Of a DNA stretch of 64,000 nt, positions 1 to 8,323 are shown one piece after another. Under the pieces are notes generated by a model. That model worked only from the letters and a program-made list of their open reading frames with translations. It was not told where the DNA came from and did no database searches. The number at the start of each line of letters is the position of its first letter. Positions within the stretch are counted from its first letter, which is position 1. A program made the position numbers and the translations under genes. This DNA is from Dactylosporangium roseum (GTDB lineage Bacteria; Actinomycetota; Actinomycetes; Mycobacteriales; Micromonosporaceae): NCBI RefSeq assembly GCF_025264685.1, contig NZ_CP073721.1, positions 1,789,001-1,853,000 of the forward strand, in the 5' to 3' direction.

Positions 1-832
1 CAACGGCGCGGGCAAGACCACCACGGTGCGCATCCTGGCGACGCTCCTGCGCCCCGACGCCGGCCGCGCCCGGGTCGCGGGGCACGACGTGGTGGAACAG
101 CGTCGTCTCGTCCGCTCGCGCATCAGCCTCACGGGACAGTACGCCGCGGTCGACGACCTCCAGACCGGCGCCGAGAACCTGCGGATGATGGCCCGGCTGA
201 GCGGCCTGTCCCGGGCCGGCGCCCGCCGCCGCGCGGCTGAGCTGCTCGAACGGTTCGACCTGACCACCGCGGCGAACCGGGCGGCGGGCACCTACTCCGG
301 CGGCATGCGGCGCCGCCTCGACCTCGCCGCCGGCCTGGTCGCGCAGCCCGCGGTGATCTTCCTGGACGAGCCCACGACCGGTCTCGACCTGCCCAGCCGG
401 CAGGCCATGTGGGAGGTCATCACCGGACTCGTGGACTCCGGAGTCACCGTGTTTCTCACCACGCAGTACCTCGAAGAGGCGGACCTGCTGGCCGACCGCA
501 TCGCCGTGGTGGACCACGGCCGGGTGGTCGCCGAGGGCAGCCCGGCCGAACTCAAGCGCCGCTTCGGCGACCAGCGGCTCGACCTGGACCTCGACGACCT
601 CACCACCTGGCGGGCCGTGGTCGAGCACCTCGGCGCCCGGGTTGTGCGGAGCGACCCCGACCGGCTCACCGTCGGCGTCACCACCGACGGCAGCGCCGCG
701 CACGTCCGCGCCGTGCTCGATGAGATCGACCCGCACCATTCGGCGGTCCGCCGCTTCTCGCTGCACAGCGCGACGCTCGACGACGTCTTCCTGTCCCTCA
801 CCGGCACCACGAAGGAGCCCGCCCGTGCCTAG
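1..832 (+). CDS. ABC transporter ATP-binding protein, DrrA-type (5' end outside window)
   Basis: ATPase subunit of a two-gene ABC exporter of the daunorubicin-resistance type, working on the cytoplasmic face with the permease encoded next. Reading from nt 2, the first codons give NGAGKTTT, the end of a Walker A motif, so about 40 residues and the start codon lie upstream of the window. The 276 residues present contain the ABC signature YSGGMRRRLDLA, Walker B VIFLDEPTTGLD, an H-loop region after LTTQYLEEAD, and the roughly 80-residue C-terminal extension usual for DrrA proteins. Its stop overlaps the permease start by 8 nt, so the two are translationally coupled. The substrate cannot be read from sequence. 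Confidence 0.93.
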   Translation, partial: NGAGKTTTVRILATLLRPDAGRARVAGHDVVEQRRLVRSRISLTGQYAAVDDLQTGAENLRMMARLSGLSRAGARRRAAELLERFDLTTAANRAAGTYSGGMRRRLDLAAGLVAQPAVIFLDEPTTGLDLPSRQAMWEVITGLVDSGVTVFLTTQYLEEADLLADRIAVVDHGRVVAEGSPAELKRRFGDQRLDLDLDDLTTWRAVVEHLGARVVRSDPDRLTVGVTTDGSAAHVRAVLDEIDPHHSAVRRFSLHSATLDDVFLSLTGTTKEPARA

Positions 833-1589
833 CTCGACCGCTACCGCGCAGTGGCTGACGATGGGTGGCCGCTCGCTGCGGCTCGGCCGGCGCAACGTCG
901 ACGGCCTGATCCTCGCCCTGGTGCTGCCGGTGATGCTGATGGTGGTCTTCGTCTACCTCTTCGGTGGTGCCATCCAGACCGGCACGGAATACGTCACCTA
1001 CGTCGTGCCCGGCATCATGCTGCTCTGCGTGTCGTTCGGCTCGTCCATGACCGCGGTGTCCGTCGCCAACGACCTGGCCGGCGGCATCGTCGACCGCCTG
1101 CGGTCGCTCGACGTCGGCGGCGCGGCCATCCTCGCCGGGCACGTGACCGCGAGCGTGGCGCGCAACGCGCTGTCGAGCGTGCTGGTCTTCGGCGTCGCAT
1201 ACCTGCTCGGGTTTCGCCCGCAGGCCGACGGGTGGCAGTGGCTCGCCGCCGCCGGGATCCTGCTGCTGGTCATCGCCGCGGTCTCGTGGTTCGCCGCGGC
1301 GCTCGGCATGCTGGCCCGCTCACCGGAGGCGGCGAGCGGCTACACCTTCTTCATCACCTTCCTGCCGTACGCCAGCAGCGCCTTCGTGCCGATCGACACG
1401 ATGCCCTCCTGGCTGCGGGGCTTCGCGGGCAGTCAGCCGGTCACGCCCATCACCGAAAGCCTCCGCGGTCTCCTGCTCGACCAGCCGGTGGGTGACGCGC
1501 CGTGGCGGGCGGCGGCGTGGTGTGCCGGCATCCTGCTGGTGTCGATCGTCGCGGCGGCGGTGCTGTTCCGCGCGCGGACCCGTGGCTGA
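825..1589 (+). CDS. ABC-2 type permease, DrrB-like
   Basis: Membrane partner (254 residues) of the preceding ATPase. I start it at the GTG at 825, inside the end of the ATPase gene, because the frame upstream of that point reads only shadow sequence of the ATPase. The protein has about six hydrophobic segments (first near residues 28-45, then 50-75, 105-125, 135-160, 170-190 and a C-terminal helix), and the PxxxxPxWLRGFAxxQPVTP-type loop before the last helix, characteristic of ABC-2 permeases of the DrrB/NodJ class. It ends just before a strong hairpin shared with the convergent msrB gene. Confidence 0.9.
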   Translation: MPSSTATAQWLTMGGRSLRLGRRNVDGLILALVLPVMLMVVFVYLFGGAIQTGTEYVTYVVPGIMLLCVSFGSSMTAVSVANDLAGGIVDRLRSLDVGGAAILAGHVTASVARNALSSVLVFGVAYLLGFRPQADGWQWLAAAGILLLVIAAVSWFAAALGMLARSPEAASGYTFFITFLPYASSAFVPIDTMPSWLRGFAGSQPVTPITESLRGLLLDQPVGDAPWRAAAWCAGILLVSIVAAAVLFRARTRG

Positions 1590-1593
1590 GCGA

Positions 1594-1629
1594 AACGGCA
1601 CATGGTCGCCCTCGGGGCCGTGTGCCGTT
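1594..1629. terminator. Bidirectional hairpin terminator
   Basis: A 12-bp stem (AACGGCACATGG, 1594-1605, pairing with 1618-1629, one G-U wobble) with a 12-nt loop fills the 49-nt gap between two convergent genes, the ABC-2 permease (+) and msrB (-). It has no T-tract, as is usual in high-GC actinomycetes. Position and symmetry suggest it terminates both transcripts. Confidence 0.65.
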
Positions 1630-1638
1630 CGGTGCCGC

Positions 1639-2046
1639 CTACCGCTTCGGGTCGAGCCGGATCGACAGGGAGTTGACGCAGTGGCGGGTGTTCTTGGCGG
1701 TCATCCGCTCGCCGCGGAACACGTGCCCGAGGTGCGAGTCGCAGCGGGCGCAGCGGATCTCGGTGCGGACCATGCCGTGCGAGCGGTCCTCGATCTCCTT
1801 GACGGTGCCGGGGATGGCGTCGTCGAACGACGGCCAGCCGCAGTGCGAGTCGAACTTGGTCCCACTCTCGAACAGTTGCTCGCCGCACGCCCGGCAGCGG
1901 TAGACGCCCTCGGTCCTGGTGTCGACGTACTCGCCGCTCCACGGCGCCTCGGTGCCGGCTCGGCGCAGCACCCGGAACTCGTCCGGGGACAGCCGCGCCC
2001 GCCACTCCTCGTCGGTCGTGGGCAGGCTGGCAAGTGGCTCGGTCAT
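1639..2046 (-). CDS. msrB: Peptide-methionine (R)-S-oxide reductase
   Basis: Reduces the R-epimer of methionine sulfoxide in proteins, a cytoplasmic oxidative-damage repair step. The 135-residue protein shows the full MsrB pattern: two CxxC zinc-binding pairs (CRAC near residue 57, CARC near 103), the FDSHCGWPSF block, and the catalytic RHCVNS motif near the C terminus. I prefer the ATG at 2046 (MTEPLASL) over an in-frame ATG ten codons upstream because homologues begin close to the TDEEWRxxLSPxxFxVLR block. It stands alone, convergent with the ABC exporter. Confidence 0.95.
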   Translation of the reverse strand: MTEPLASLPTTDEEWRARLSPDEFRVLRRAGTEAPWSGEYVDTRTEGVYRCRACGEQLFESGTKFDSHCGWPSFDDAIPGTVKEIEDRSHGMVRTEIRCARCDSHLGHVFRGERMTAKNTRHCVNSLSIRLDPKR

Positions 2047-2280
2047 GCGTCCTCCGCTGCGCTCCGGACCGGTCATGTCTCAACGGTAGGCCCGGCCCTG
2101 GGCGGCGACCATTACGGCTTGCGAACGCCGTTCACCGGTCCGGGCGGGGAAAGTCGGCCGGTCCGCGGCGCGTCGTTCCCGGGCGCCGGCTCGTTGAGCC
2201 GCTGGAAAGCCGTGATTCGGACTTTCTTCGCACAACGGTTCTGCTGGTACACACGGGGCGATGATCGGGGTACGACAACG

Positions 2281-3105
2281 ATGAGGATGCTCTACAAGGC
2301 TATTGCGGTGGGTGCGGTGGGCGCCGCGGGCGTCACCCCGCTGGCGGCGGCTGCCCATGCGGCGCCGTCGCCGCAGGAGCACCGGGCCGGCGACTGCGGC
2401 GGGCTGCTGTCCAGCGCGTTGGAGCTGTGCTCGGAGACGTCGTACCCCGGCACGGCAGGCTACGGCGACGCCGGCCCGGCAGCCCGGACCTGGGGCGACT
2501 GGAACCCCGACGACTCCTACGGGAGTGGTTCCGGAACCGGTGGCTCCGGTGACCAGGGCTCCGGTGGTTACGGCTCCGGTGGTTACGGCTCCGGTGGGCA
2601 TGGCAACGGTGGTTACGGCGGGCCCGGTGGTTCCGGAAGCGGTTTCCCCGGTGGTGGCAGTGGCCCGGGTGGTACCGGCAACGGTGTCCCCGGCGGCGGC
2701 ACCGGCAACGGCACGCCGGGCGGTGGCGGCAGCGTTCCCGGTGGCGGCGTCCCGGGCGGTGGTACCGGCAACGGTGTCCCCGGCGGGAGTGTCCCCGGCG
2801 GCGGGCAGGGCAGCAGCGGCGGGGTGGCCGGCGTGCCGGGCGGCTCCGGCACCGACAGCACCTCCGGCGGAGCGACCGGCGTCGTGGCCGGTGAACTCCC
2901 GGTCACCGGGGTGTCGTCCCCGCTCATGACGACGATCGGGTTCGCGTTCATCATCGGGGGCGCCGGCGTCCTGTACCTCACCCGCCTCGGCGACCGGGGC
3001 GAGGAGCCCGAGCCGCCGCGGGTACCGTCGCCGCGGGACCGCGGGCCGAAGACCGGTGCCGCCCACCGCCGTCGGCCCGGTCCGCAGCCGATGCGCCGGA
3101 GCTGA
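2281..3105 (+). CDS. Secreted Gly-rich protein with LPVTG cell-wall sorting signal
   Basis: A 274-residue protein built for surface display. It has an N-terminal signal peptide (hydrophobic residues about 5-25, cleavage near AHA-APS), a short Cys-containing region with two cysteines, then about 110 residues almost wholly of Gly, Ser, Pro, Asn and Tyr in short repeats (GSGGY three times, then PGGGTGNG-type units). At its end are an LPVTG motif (about residue 206), a hydrophobic helix and a long Arg/Pro-rich tail. Sortase substrates have this architecture. The charged tail is longer (about 45 residues) than usual. The ATG at 2281 is chosen because the signal peptide begins there; the open frame upstream is non-coding shadow. 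Function beyond wall anchoring is unknown. Confidence 0.7.
   Translation: MRMLYKAIAVGAVGAAGVTPLAAAAHAAPSPQEHRAGDCGGLLSSALELCSETSYPGTAGYGDAGPAARTWGDWNPDDSYGSGSGTGGSGDQGSGGYGSGGYGSGGHGNGGYGGPGGSGSGFPGGGSGPGGTGNGVPGGGTGNGTPGGGGSVPGGGVPGGGTGNGVPGGSVPGGGQGSSGGVAGVPGGSGTDSTSGGATGVVAGELPVTGVSSPLMTTIGFAFIIGGAGVLYLTRLGDRGEEPEPPRVPSPRDRGPKTGAAHRRRPGPQPMRRS
2551..2810 (+). repeat. Gly-rich low-complexity tandem repeats inside the LPVTG gene
   Basis: The coding sequence is made of short direct repeats: a 15-nt unit GGCTCCGGTGGTTAC occurs in tandem near 2560-2595, and GGTACCGGCAACGG-type units recur through 2675-2790. They encode the flexible Gly/Pro spacer of the surface protein, and their number probably varies between strains by slippage. 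Confidence 0.6.
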
Positions 3106-3144
3106 CGGCCTCCCCGGCGGGGTCGCGCGGGTTATGGTCCATGA

Positions 3145-4164
3145 ATGGGCGATGCGCTGGAGATCGAAGTGGCGGGACGGCCGGTCCGGCTGACCAGCCC
3201 GGACAAGGTGTACTTCCCTGAGCGTGGCTTCACGAAGCGCGACGTCTTCGAGTACTACCTCGCCGTCGGCGACGGCATCATGCGCGCCCTCGGTAACCGG
3301 CCCACGACGCTGCAGCGGTTCCCGGACGGCGTCGGCGGTGAGATGTTTTTCCAGAAGCGGGTGCCGACCCGAGGCGTGCCGGGCTGGATCGAGACGGCAC
3401 AGATCGCGTTCCCGAGCGGCCGCAAAGCCGACGAACTGTGCCCGGCCGACCTCGCCCACGTGGCGTGGGCCGCGCAGATGGGCACGATCGTCTTCCACCC
3501 GTGGCCGGTGCGCGGGACCGCCGTCGACCACCCGGACGAGCTGCGCATCGATCTCGATCCGCAGCCGGGCACCGACTTCGCCGACGCGGCTGTCGTGGCC
3601 GGTGAGCTGAAGGCGGTGCTCGACGAGCTGGGGTTCGCCGGCTGGCCGAAGACTTCGGGCGGCCGGGGCATCCACGTGTACCTGCGAATCCGTCCACAAT
3701 GGACCTTCATCGAGGCGCGGCGCGCGCTCATCGCACTCGCCCGTGAGGTCGAACGCCGCCGTCCGGACCTGGCGACGACGAACTGGTGGAAGGAGGAGCG
3801 CGGCGAGCGGGTGTTCATCGACTACAACCAGATGGCGCGGGACAGGACGATCGCCTGCGCCTATTCGCTGCGTGCCAACGCGAGGGCGACGGCCTCGACC
3901 CCGCTGCGGTGGGACGAACTCCCCGACGTCGAGCCCGACGACTTCGACCTGCGCACGGTCCCCGAGCGGATCGCCGAACTCGGCGACCCCCATGCCGGCA
4001 TCGACGACGTGGCGCACGACATCACACCGTTGCTGGAATGGGCCGAGCGTGACGCCGCCAACGGCGAGGGCGACAAGCCCTATCCTCCGGAGTACCCGAA
4101 GATGGAGGGCGAGCCGATGCGCGTCCAGCCCAGCCGCGCCAGACCCCAGGCCGACCCCCGTTGA
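3145..4164 (+). CDS. NHEJ primase-polymerase (LigD PolDom-type, stand-alone)
   Basis: Stand-alone version of the polymerase domain of bacterial LigD, an AEP-family primase/polymerase that fills gaps and adds ribonucleotides during non-homologous end joining. The 339 residues show the conserved order: SPDKVYFPERGFTK near the start, the metal-binding DLD in ELRIDLDPQPG (about 133-143), the SGGRGIHVYLRI histidine block (about 172), and the VFIDYNQMARDRTI block near 225. No ligase or nuclease domain follows. The ligase partner is plausibly the separate gene at 6275-7393, transcribed from the other strand. This split arrangement is known from the mycobacterial LigC/PrimPolC pair. A family 2 repeat begins immediately after the stop. 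Confidence 0.93.
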   Translation: MGDALEIEVAGRPVRLTSPDKVYFPERGFTKRDVFEYYLAVGDGIMRALGNRPTTLQRFPDGVGGEMFFQKRVPTRGVPGWIETAQIAFPSGRKADELCPADLAHVAWAAQMGTIVFHPWPVRGTAVDHPDELRIDLDPQPGTDFADAAVVAGELKAVLDELGFAGWPKTSGGRGIHVYLRIRPQWTFIEARRALIALAREVERRRPDLATTNWWKEERGERVFIDYNQMARDRTIACAYSLRANARATASTPLRWDELPDVEPDDFDLRTVPERIAELGDPHAGIDDVAHDITPLLEWAERDAANGEGDKPYPPEYPKMEGEPMRVQPSRARPQADPR

Positions 4165-4715
4165 GTTGACCTTGGCGCATCTCCGTGGCTCGACGCTCGC
4201 ACTTTGGGTGGTTGGACGGCGGCTTCGGTCCAGACCAGGCGGAGGGCGCGGAGTCCTTCGGTGGTGGGGTTGAGCTTGGCATGCGTCAAGAATTCGGGCG
4301 ACGATCAGGGTCCGGCGGGCTTGGTGATCATGCAAGGCGCGAAGTTGAGCCCAACAACCTCTTGTTAAACCCGGACAAGGCTGACAATTCGGGCGCGTAG
4401 CTCGGCGGTGTCGCCGCCGAGGCGCGCCGACCGGCGCGCGTTCCGCCGTAATCCGCCGTCGTGCCGCTCGATCTCATGATCATGGGAAAGATGTGGCTGC
4501 CCCGATAGCCACATCTTTCCCATGATCATGGCGCCGCCTGGCCCGGACCGCGCCGCCTGGGCGCGGTGGCGACCACGAGATGATCTCGGCCGCGATCCAG
4601 CAGTTGCCCCAAGCCACCCGGGCCTGCTTGGTACGGGTCTTCGCCGTGCCCTCATTGGAGCCAGCCCGGGGCCGCGGCCCGGCGCGGAGTGGCTGCCGAA
4701 GGAGTGGCGGCGGAG
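4165..4715. repeat. Intergenic family 2 interspersed repeat, copy 1 (with unique insert)
   Basis: A 551-nt gap with no credible gene. Three parts resemble 16295-16512 in the same order: 4165-4285 (CCTTGG, CTCCGTGGCTCG, CGGAGTCCTTCGGTGG and the neighbouring bases), the hairpin 4475-4530, and 4531-4578 (CGGACCGCGCC to GGCGACCACG). The stretch 4286-4470 is absent from the second copy and is somewhat less GC-rich (CTCTTGTTAAACCCGGACAA). The element starts directly after the polymerase stop codon. From 4580 to 4715 I see nothing recognisable. Confidence 0.65.
4475..4530. repeat. Perfect 24-bp inverted repeat (family 2 hairpin, copy 1)
   Basis: Arms 4475-4498 and 4507-4530 are exact reverse complements around an 8-nt loop GCCCCGAT. 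Each arm begins CATGATCATGGG and ends ATGTGGCT. The same arms and the same loop recur at 16408-16461 with a mismatch. It could fold into a very stable hairpin in RNA and act as a terminator between the polymerase gene (+) and the hydrolase (-), which converge on it. Confidence 0.9.
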
Positions 4716-6278
4716 TTACTTGTCGCAGGTCAGGTTGGCTGGCGGGACGCGGAGGTCGATCAAGTAGCGGTCGACGGCGTCGATGATGCAGCCGGTCTTG
4801 GGGTAGGCCGTGTGGCCCTCGCCCTTCCAGGTGACCAGTGTGCCGACGCCGAGCATCTTGGCCAGGGCGGGCGCCTGCTCATACGGCGTGGCGGGGTCGC
4901 CCAGCGTGCCGATGACGACGATCGGGGCGGAGCCGGTGGCGGCGCCCGTCGGATACGGGTCGCGCTTGCCCGGCCACTGCGCGCAGATCAGGTTGAGGGC
5001 CAGCGAACCGCCGAACAGCGGATACTTCTGCCGCCACTGCGCCTGCAAGGCCCGCGCCTGCTCGACGGTCGGGGTGTCGTCGCTGTCCGTGCAGCCGACC
5101 GCCGCGTTGGCGTCGAACATGTTGTTGTACTTCCCGCTGGGGTCCCGCTCCGCATAGGAGTCGGCCAGGACGAACATCTTGTCGGGCTTGCCCGACCGCA
5201 GGTCCTGCATCGCCTGCGCGAGCGTGCGCCAGCTCGACTCGCTGTAGAGCGAGGACACGACCGCCGTGAACACCCAGCCGGCCGTCGCCGTGCGCCCGTC
5301 CCGGCCCTTCACCGGCGCCGTCCGCGCGTCGGTGATCGCCTTGGTGACCACCGCGCGGGCGTCCGGTCCGATCGGGCACGAGGGCGCGTTGTCCCGGCAC
5401 CAGTTGGTGAAGTTGGTGAACGCCAGCTCGAAGCCGGCCGCCTGCTTCTCCGCCGAGTCCTGCGTCGACAGCGTCGGGTCGACGGCGCCGTCGAGGACCA
5501 GGGCCCGCACGTTCTTCGGGAACAACTGCGCATAGACCGCGCCGAGCAGTGTGCCGTAGCTGTAGCCGAGATAGGTCAGCTTCTCCTCGCCGACGGCCGC
5601 GCGCAGCGCGTCCATGTCGCGGGCGGCCTGCTCGGTGGAGAAGTGGCGCAGCGCGTCACCGTATTTGTCGCCACAGCTCTGCGCGAGCCGCCGGGTCAGC
5701 GCGACGCTCTGCTGGAACTGGGCGTCGCTGACCGGATCGGGGTCGATGCCGAAGTTGGCGTCGAGGTCGGCGTCGGAGAAGCACTTCACCGGCGACGACC
5801 GGCCGATGCCGCGCGGGTCGAAGCCGATGACGTCGAAGCGCCGCACCACCTCGGCCGGCAGGTAGACCGACCGGTAGACGGCGTAGTCGAAGCCGGACGC
5901 GCCGGGACCGCCCGGGTTGATGAACAGCGAGCCGACCCGGTCCCGCTGCGTGGTCGAGCGGCCGCGGACCAGCGCGATGTCGAACGTGTCGGAGCCCTTC
6001 GGGTTGTCCCAGTCCCGCGGCACCTTCACGGTCGCGCAGGAGAACGACACGTTTTGCGGCGGCTTGGGGAAGACCGCCTTGTAGGCGTCGGGGCACGGCT
6101 GCCAGTCGGCCGGCGCGATCGGCACGCCCGAGCTGGACGCCGACGGGCGTGCCGAGGGGCTGCCCAGCGGCCGGCCGGACGTCGGGACGGTCCACCTCGC
6201 GTCGGGCGTCATACAGCCGCCCAGCAGGACCACCACGACCAGGAGCGGGACCAGGCGAGCGAACCGCGACGGGATCAA
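4716..6278 (-). CDS. Secreted lipoprotein alpha/beta-hydrolase, tripeptidyl aminopeptidase (SlpD/Tap) type
   Basis: A 520-residue exported serine peptidase of the actinobacterial tripeptidyl-aminopeptidase family. It has a hydrophobic N-terminal stretch ending in a lipobox-like LLGGC (Cys about 22), a Ser/Pro linker, the oxyanion-region block NPGGPGASG, the DPRGIGRSS motif, the nucleophile elbow GYSYGTLLG (Ser about 240), and the C-terminal TAP-like domain with IGTLGDPATPYEQA and the catalytic-His GEGHTAY. Several cysteines suggest disulfides outside the cell. I place the start at TTG 6278, which overlaps the ligase stop by 4 nt and gives the shortest N terminus that keeps the complete signal sequence. 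No ATG or GTG suits. It appears to be co-transcribed with the ligase. Confidence 0.88.
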   Translation of the reverse strand: MIPSRFARLVPLLVVVVLLGGCMTPDARWTVPTSGRPLGSPSARPSASSSGVPIAPADWQPCPDAYKAVFPKPPQNVSFSCATVKVPRDWDNPKGSDTFDIALVRGRSTTQRDRVGSLFINPGGPGASGFDYAVYRSVYLPAEVVRRFDVIGFDPRGIGRSSPVKCFSDADLDANFGIDPDPVSDAQFQQSVALTRRLAQSCGDKYGDALRHFSTEQAARDMDALRAAVGEEKLTYLGYSYGTLLGAVYAQLFPKNVRALVLDGAVDPTLSTQDSAEKQAAGFELAFTNFTNWCRDNAPSCPIGPDARAVVTKAITDARTAPVKGRDGRTATAGWVFTAVVSSLYSESSWRTLAQAMQDLRSGKPDKMFVLADSYAERDPSGKYNNMFDANAAVGCTDSDDTPTVEQARALQAQWRQKYPLFGGSLALNLICAQWPGKRDPYPTGAATGSAPIVVIGTLGDPATPYEQAPALAKMLGVGTLVTWKGEGHTAYPKTGCIIDAVDRYLIDLRVPPANLTCDK

Positions 6279-7393
6279 GGACGCCCTGCCAGCACGCTCT
6301 CGACGTCGAACCGCACCGGGAGGTCGAGCTGCTCGTAGGTGCAGGAGCGCGGATCCCGGTCGGGCCGCCAGCGCTTGAACTGCGCGGTGTGGCGGAACCG
6401 GTCGCCCTCCATCGCGTCGTAACCCACCTCGACCACCAGCTCGGGGCGCAGCGGGACGAACGACAGGTCCTTCTTGCCGGTCCAGCGGCTCACCCCGCCG
6501 GGCAGCCGCGTCGCCGCGTCGCCGGCCGGCACCGAGTCGATGCTCGTGGCGGCGCTGCCGGGCTCCTGGCCTGCCCAGTTCCACGGATGGTCGACGATGT
6601 TCTCCCGGTATTGCGCCAGCTCCTCGACCAGCTCGGCGCGCCGCTGCCGGGTGAACGAGGCGGAGACGCCGACGTGGTGCAGGCGCCCCTCGTCGTCATA
6701 GAGCCCCAGCAGGAGCGAGCCGACGATCGGACCGTCCTTGTGCCAGCGGTACCCGGCGACGACCACGTCGGCGGTGCGGGTGTGCTTGATCTTGAACATG
6801 GTGCGCTTGCCCGGCTCGTAGACCCCGTCGGCGGGCTTCGCGATGACGCCGTCGAGCCCGGCACCCTCGAAGCGCTCGAACCAGTCGCGCGCGGTGTCGA
6901 GGTCGGTCGTCACCGGCGTGACGTGCACGGGCGGCCGGACCGCGGCCAGCGCCTCGACGAGCGCGACACGCCGCTTCGCGTATCCCTGCTCCATGAGCGA
7001 CTCGTCGCCGAGCGCGAGCAGGTCGAAGGCCACGAACGACGCCGGCGTGTGCTCCGCGAGTATCCGCACCCGGCTCGCGGCCGGATGGATCCGCTGGCCG
7101 AGCAGCTCGAAGTCGAGCCGTGGCGCACCGCTGTCGCGCCGGATCACGATGATCTCGCCGTCGACCACGCAGCGCTCGGGTAGCTGGGCCCGGACCTGGT
7201 CGACGACCTCGGGGAAATATCGCGTCAGGGTCTTGCCGCCCCGGCTGGCCAACTCGACCTCGTCGCCGTCGCGGAAGACGATGCAGCGGAAGCCGTCCCA
7301 CTTCGGCTCATAGCTCGTGCCGGGCGCGCTGGGCAGGCTCGGGATGCTCTTGGCCAGCATGGGCTCGACGGGCGGCAGGACGGGCAGCTCCAC
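6275..7393 (-). CDS. ligC: ATP-dependent DNA ligase (LigC/LigD ligase-domain type)
   Basis: Seals nicks using ATP; a stand-alone ligase of the bacterial NHEJ/LigC class, 372 residues. Motif I EPKWDGFR puts the adenylated lysine at residue 31. Other nucleotidyltransferase motifs are visible: SRGGKTLTRYFPE, VVDGEIIV, FVAFDLLAL, LDGVIAKP and the FKIKH motif V. An OB-fold domain follows (from about residue 215) and ends with the FRHTAQFKRWRPD block. The GTG at 7393 is used, giving MELPVLPPVEPMLAK. No polymerase or nuclease domain is fused. The likely polymerase partner is encoded at 3145-4164. No Ku gene is visible in the window. Confidence 0.93.
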   Translation of the reverse strand: MELPVLPPVEPMLAKSIPSLPSAPGTSYEPKWDGFRCIVFRDGDEVELASRGGKTLTRYFPEVVDQVRAQLPERCVVDGEIIVIRRDSGAPRLDFELLGQRIHPAASRVRILAEHTPASFVAFDLLALGDESLMEQGYAKRRVALVEALAAVRPPVHVTPVTTDLDTARDWFERFEGAGLDGVIAKPADGVYEPGKRTMFKIKHTRTADVVVAGYRWHKDGPIVGSLLLGLYDDEGRLHHVGVSASFTRQRRAELVEELAQYRENIVDHPWNWAGQEPGSAATSIDSVPAGDAATRLPGGVSRWTGKKDLSFVPLRPELVVEVGYDAMEGDRFRHTAQFKRWRPDRDPRSCTYEQLDLPVRFDVESVLAGRP

Positions 7394-7426
7394 GAGGACC
7401 AGTCAACCACACACCTACGACAACTT

Positions 7427-8323
7427 TCAGAATCGCGCGAACGACCGCAGCGGCATCCGCGGGCCGAACCGCGGTGCGCCGATGCCCGCGGCGGCGAAGA
7501 GCGTGCAGACCCGGCCGCGGTGCCCGGCGTACGGCGCGAGCAGTTCCAGCATGTGCTCGTCGGTGCCGCGGGCCGCTCCGGTGAGCGCGTACGCGACCAC
7601 GTTCTTGAGGTGGTAGTCGCCGACCGACACCGCGTCGGGGTCGCCGAACGCCACCCGGGTCACCTCGGCGGCCGTCCACGCCCCGATGCCCCGGATGCTG
7701 ACCAGCCGCGCGGTCGCGGTGGCCGCGTCGGGGGAGCGCTCCAGCGCGGCGGCGTGCGCCGCGGCCCGGCGCAGGGTCTCGGCCCGCTTCTGCTCGATGC
7801 CGAAGGGGTGGAACACCCAGTACGGCGTGGCGGCCACCGCCGCCGGATCGGGTGGCAGCCGCAGCCGGTCGAACGGGCCGGGTGCGGGCTCGGTCGTGAA
7901 GTGGCGCAGCACCTTCCGGTACCCCCGCTGCGCCTCGATGCCGGTGACCTTCTGGTAGAGGACCGCCGGGACCAGGTGGTGGAATATCCGGCCGGTCGCG
8001 CCCATCCGCAGCCCGGCGTGCTCGTGGGCGAGCCGTGCGACGAGCGGGTGCCGGCGGGCCAGCCCGGGGAAGCCGGTGAGGTCGTCGCGCAGGCCCGCGA
8101 CGGCGTCGGCGCGCGCCATGAGCCAGTCGGCCCCGGGTCCGAACGCCTCCGCGTGGACGAAGCCGTCGGAGTACGTCAGGTGCAGCGTGCCCGGTCCGTC
8201 CGGGGTGCGCGTGGCGAACCAGGCCTCGCGGGAACCGACCGAGAGCGTGGGGTCGCCGTGGATGACCGCCAGGCCGTGCAGGGTGCCCGCGAAGTCGTAC
8301 CGCGCCGGGGCCGCGAACCTCAC
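7427..8323 (-). CDS. AlkA-type DNA-3-methyladenine glycosylase (HhH-GPD family)
   Basis: Base-excision glycosylase of the AlkA class, 298 residues, removing alkylated bases. It shows an N-terminal AlkA-like half (about 1-110), then the helical HhH-GPD half with ATGRIFHHLVPAVLYQKVTG, the helix-hairpin-helix LVSIRGIGAWTAAEV (about 208-222), and the downstream catalytic aspartate in VSVGDYHLKN. The GTG start overlaps the stop of the upstream NurA-like gene by 4 nt (GTGA), making it the last gene of the HerA-SbcD-SbcC operon. No Fe-S cysteines follow, so it is not an EndoIII type. Confidence 0.88.
   Translation of the reverse strand: MRFAAPARYDFAGTLHGLAVIHGDPTLSVGSREAWFATRTPDGPGTLHLTYSDGFVHAEAFGPGADWLMARADAVAGLRDDLTGFPGLARRHPLVARLAHEHAGLRMGATGRIFHHLVPAVLYQKVTGIEAQRGYRKVLRHFTTEPAPGPFDRLRLPPDPAAVAATPYWVFHPFGIEQKRAETLRRAAAHAAALERSPDAATATARLVSIRGIGAWTAAEVTRVAFGDPDAVSVGDYHLKNVVAYALTGAARGTDEHMLELLAPYAGHRGRVCTLFAAAGIGAPRFGPRMPLRSFARF

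Noticed and set aside
2080..4335. A 751-codon minus-strand frame
   Set aside because: It crosses two clear plus-strand genes and their gap, and its composition is that of a shadow frame.
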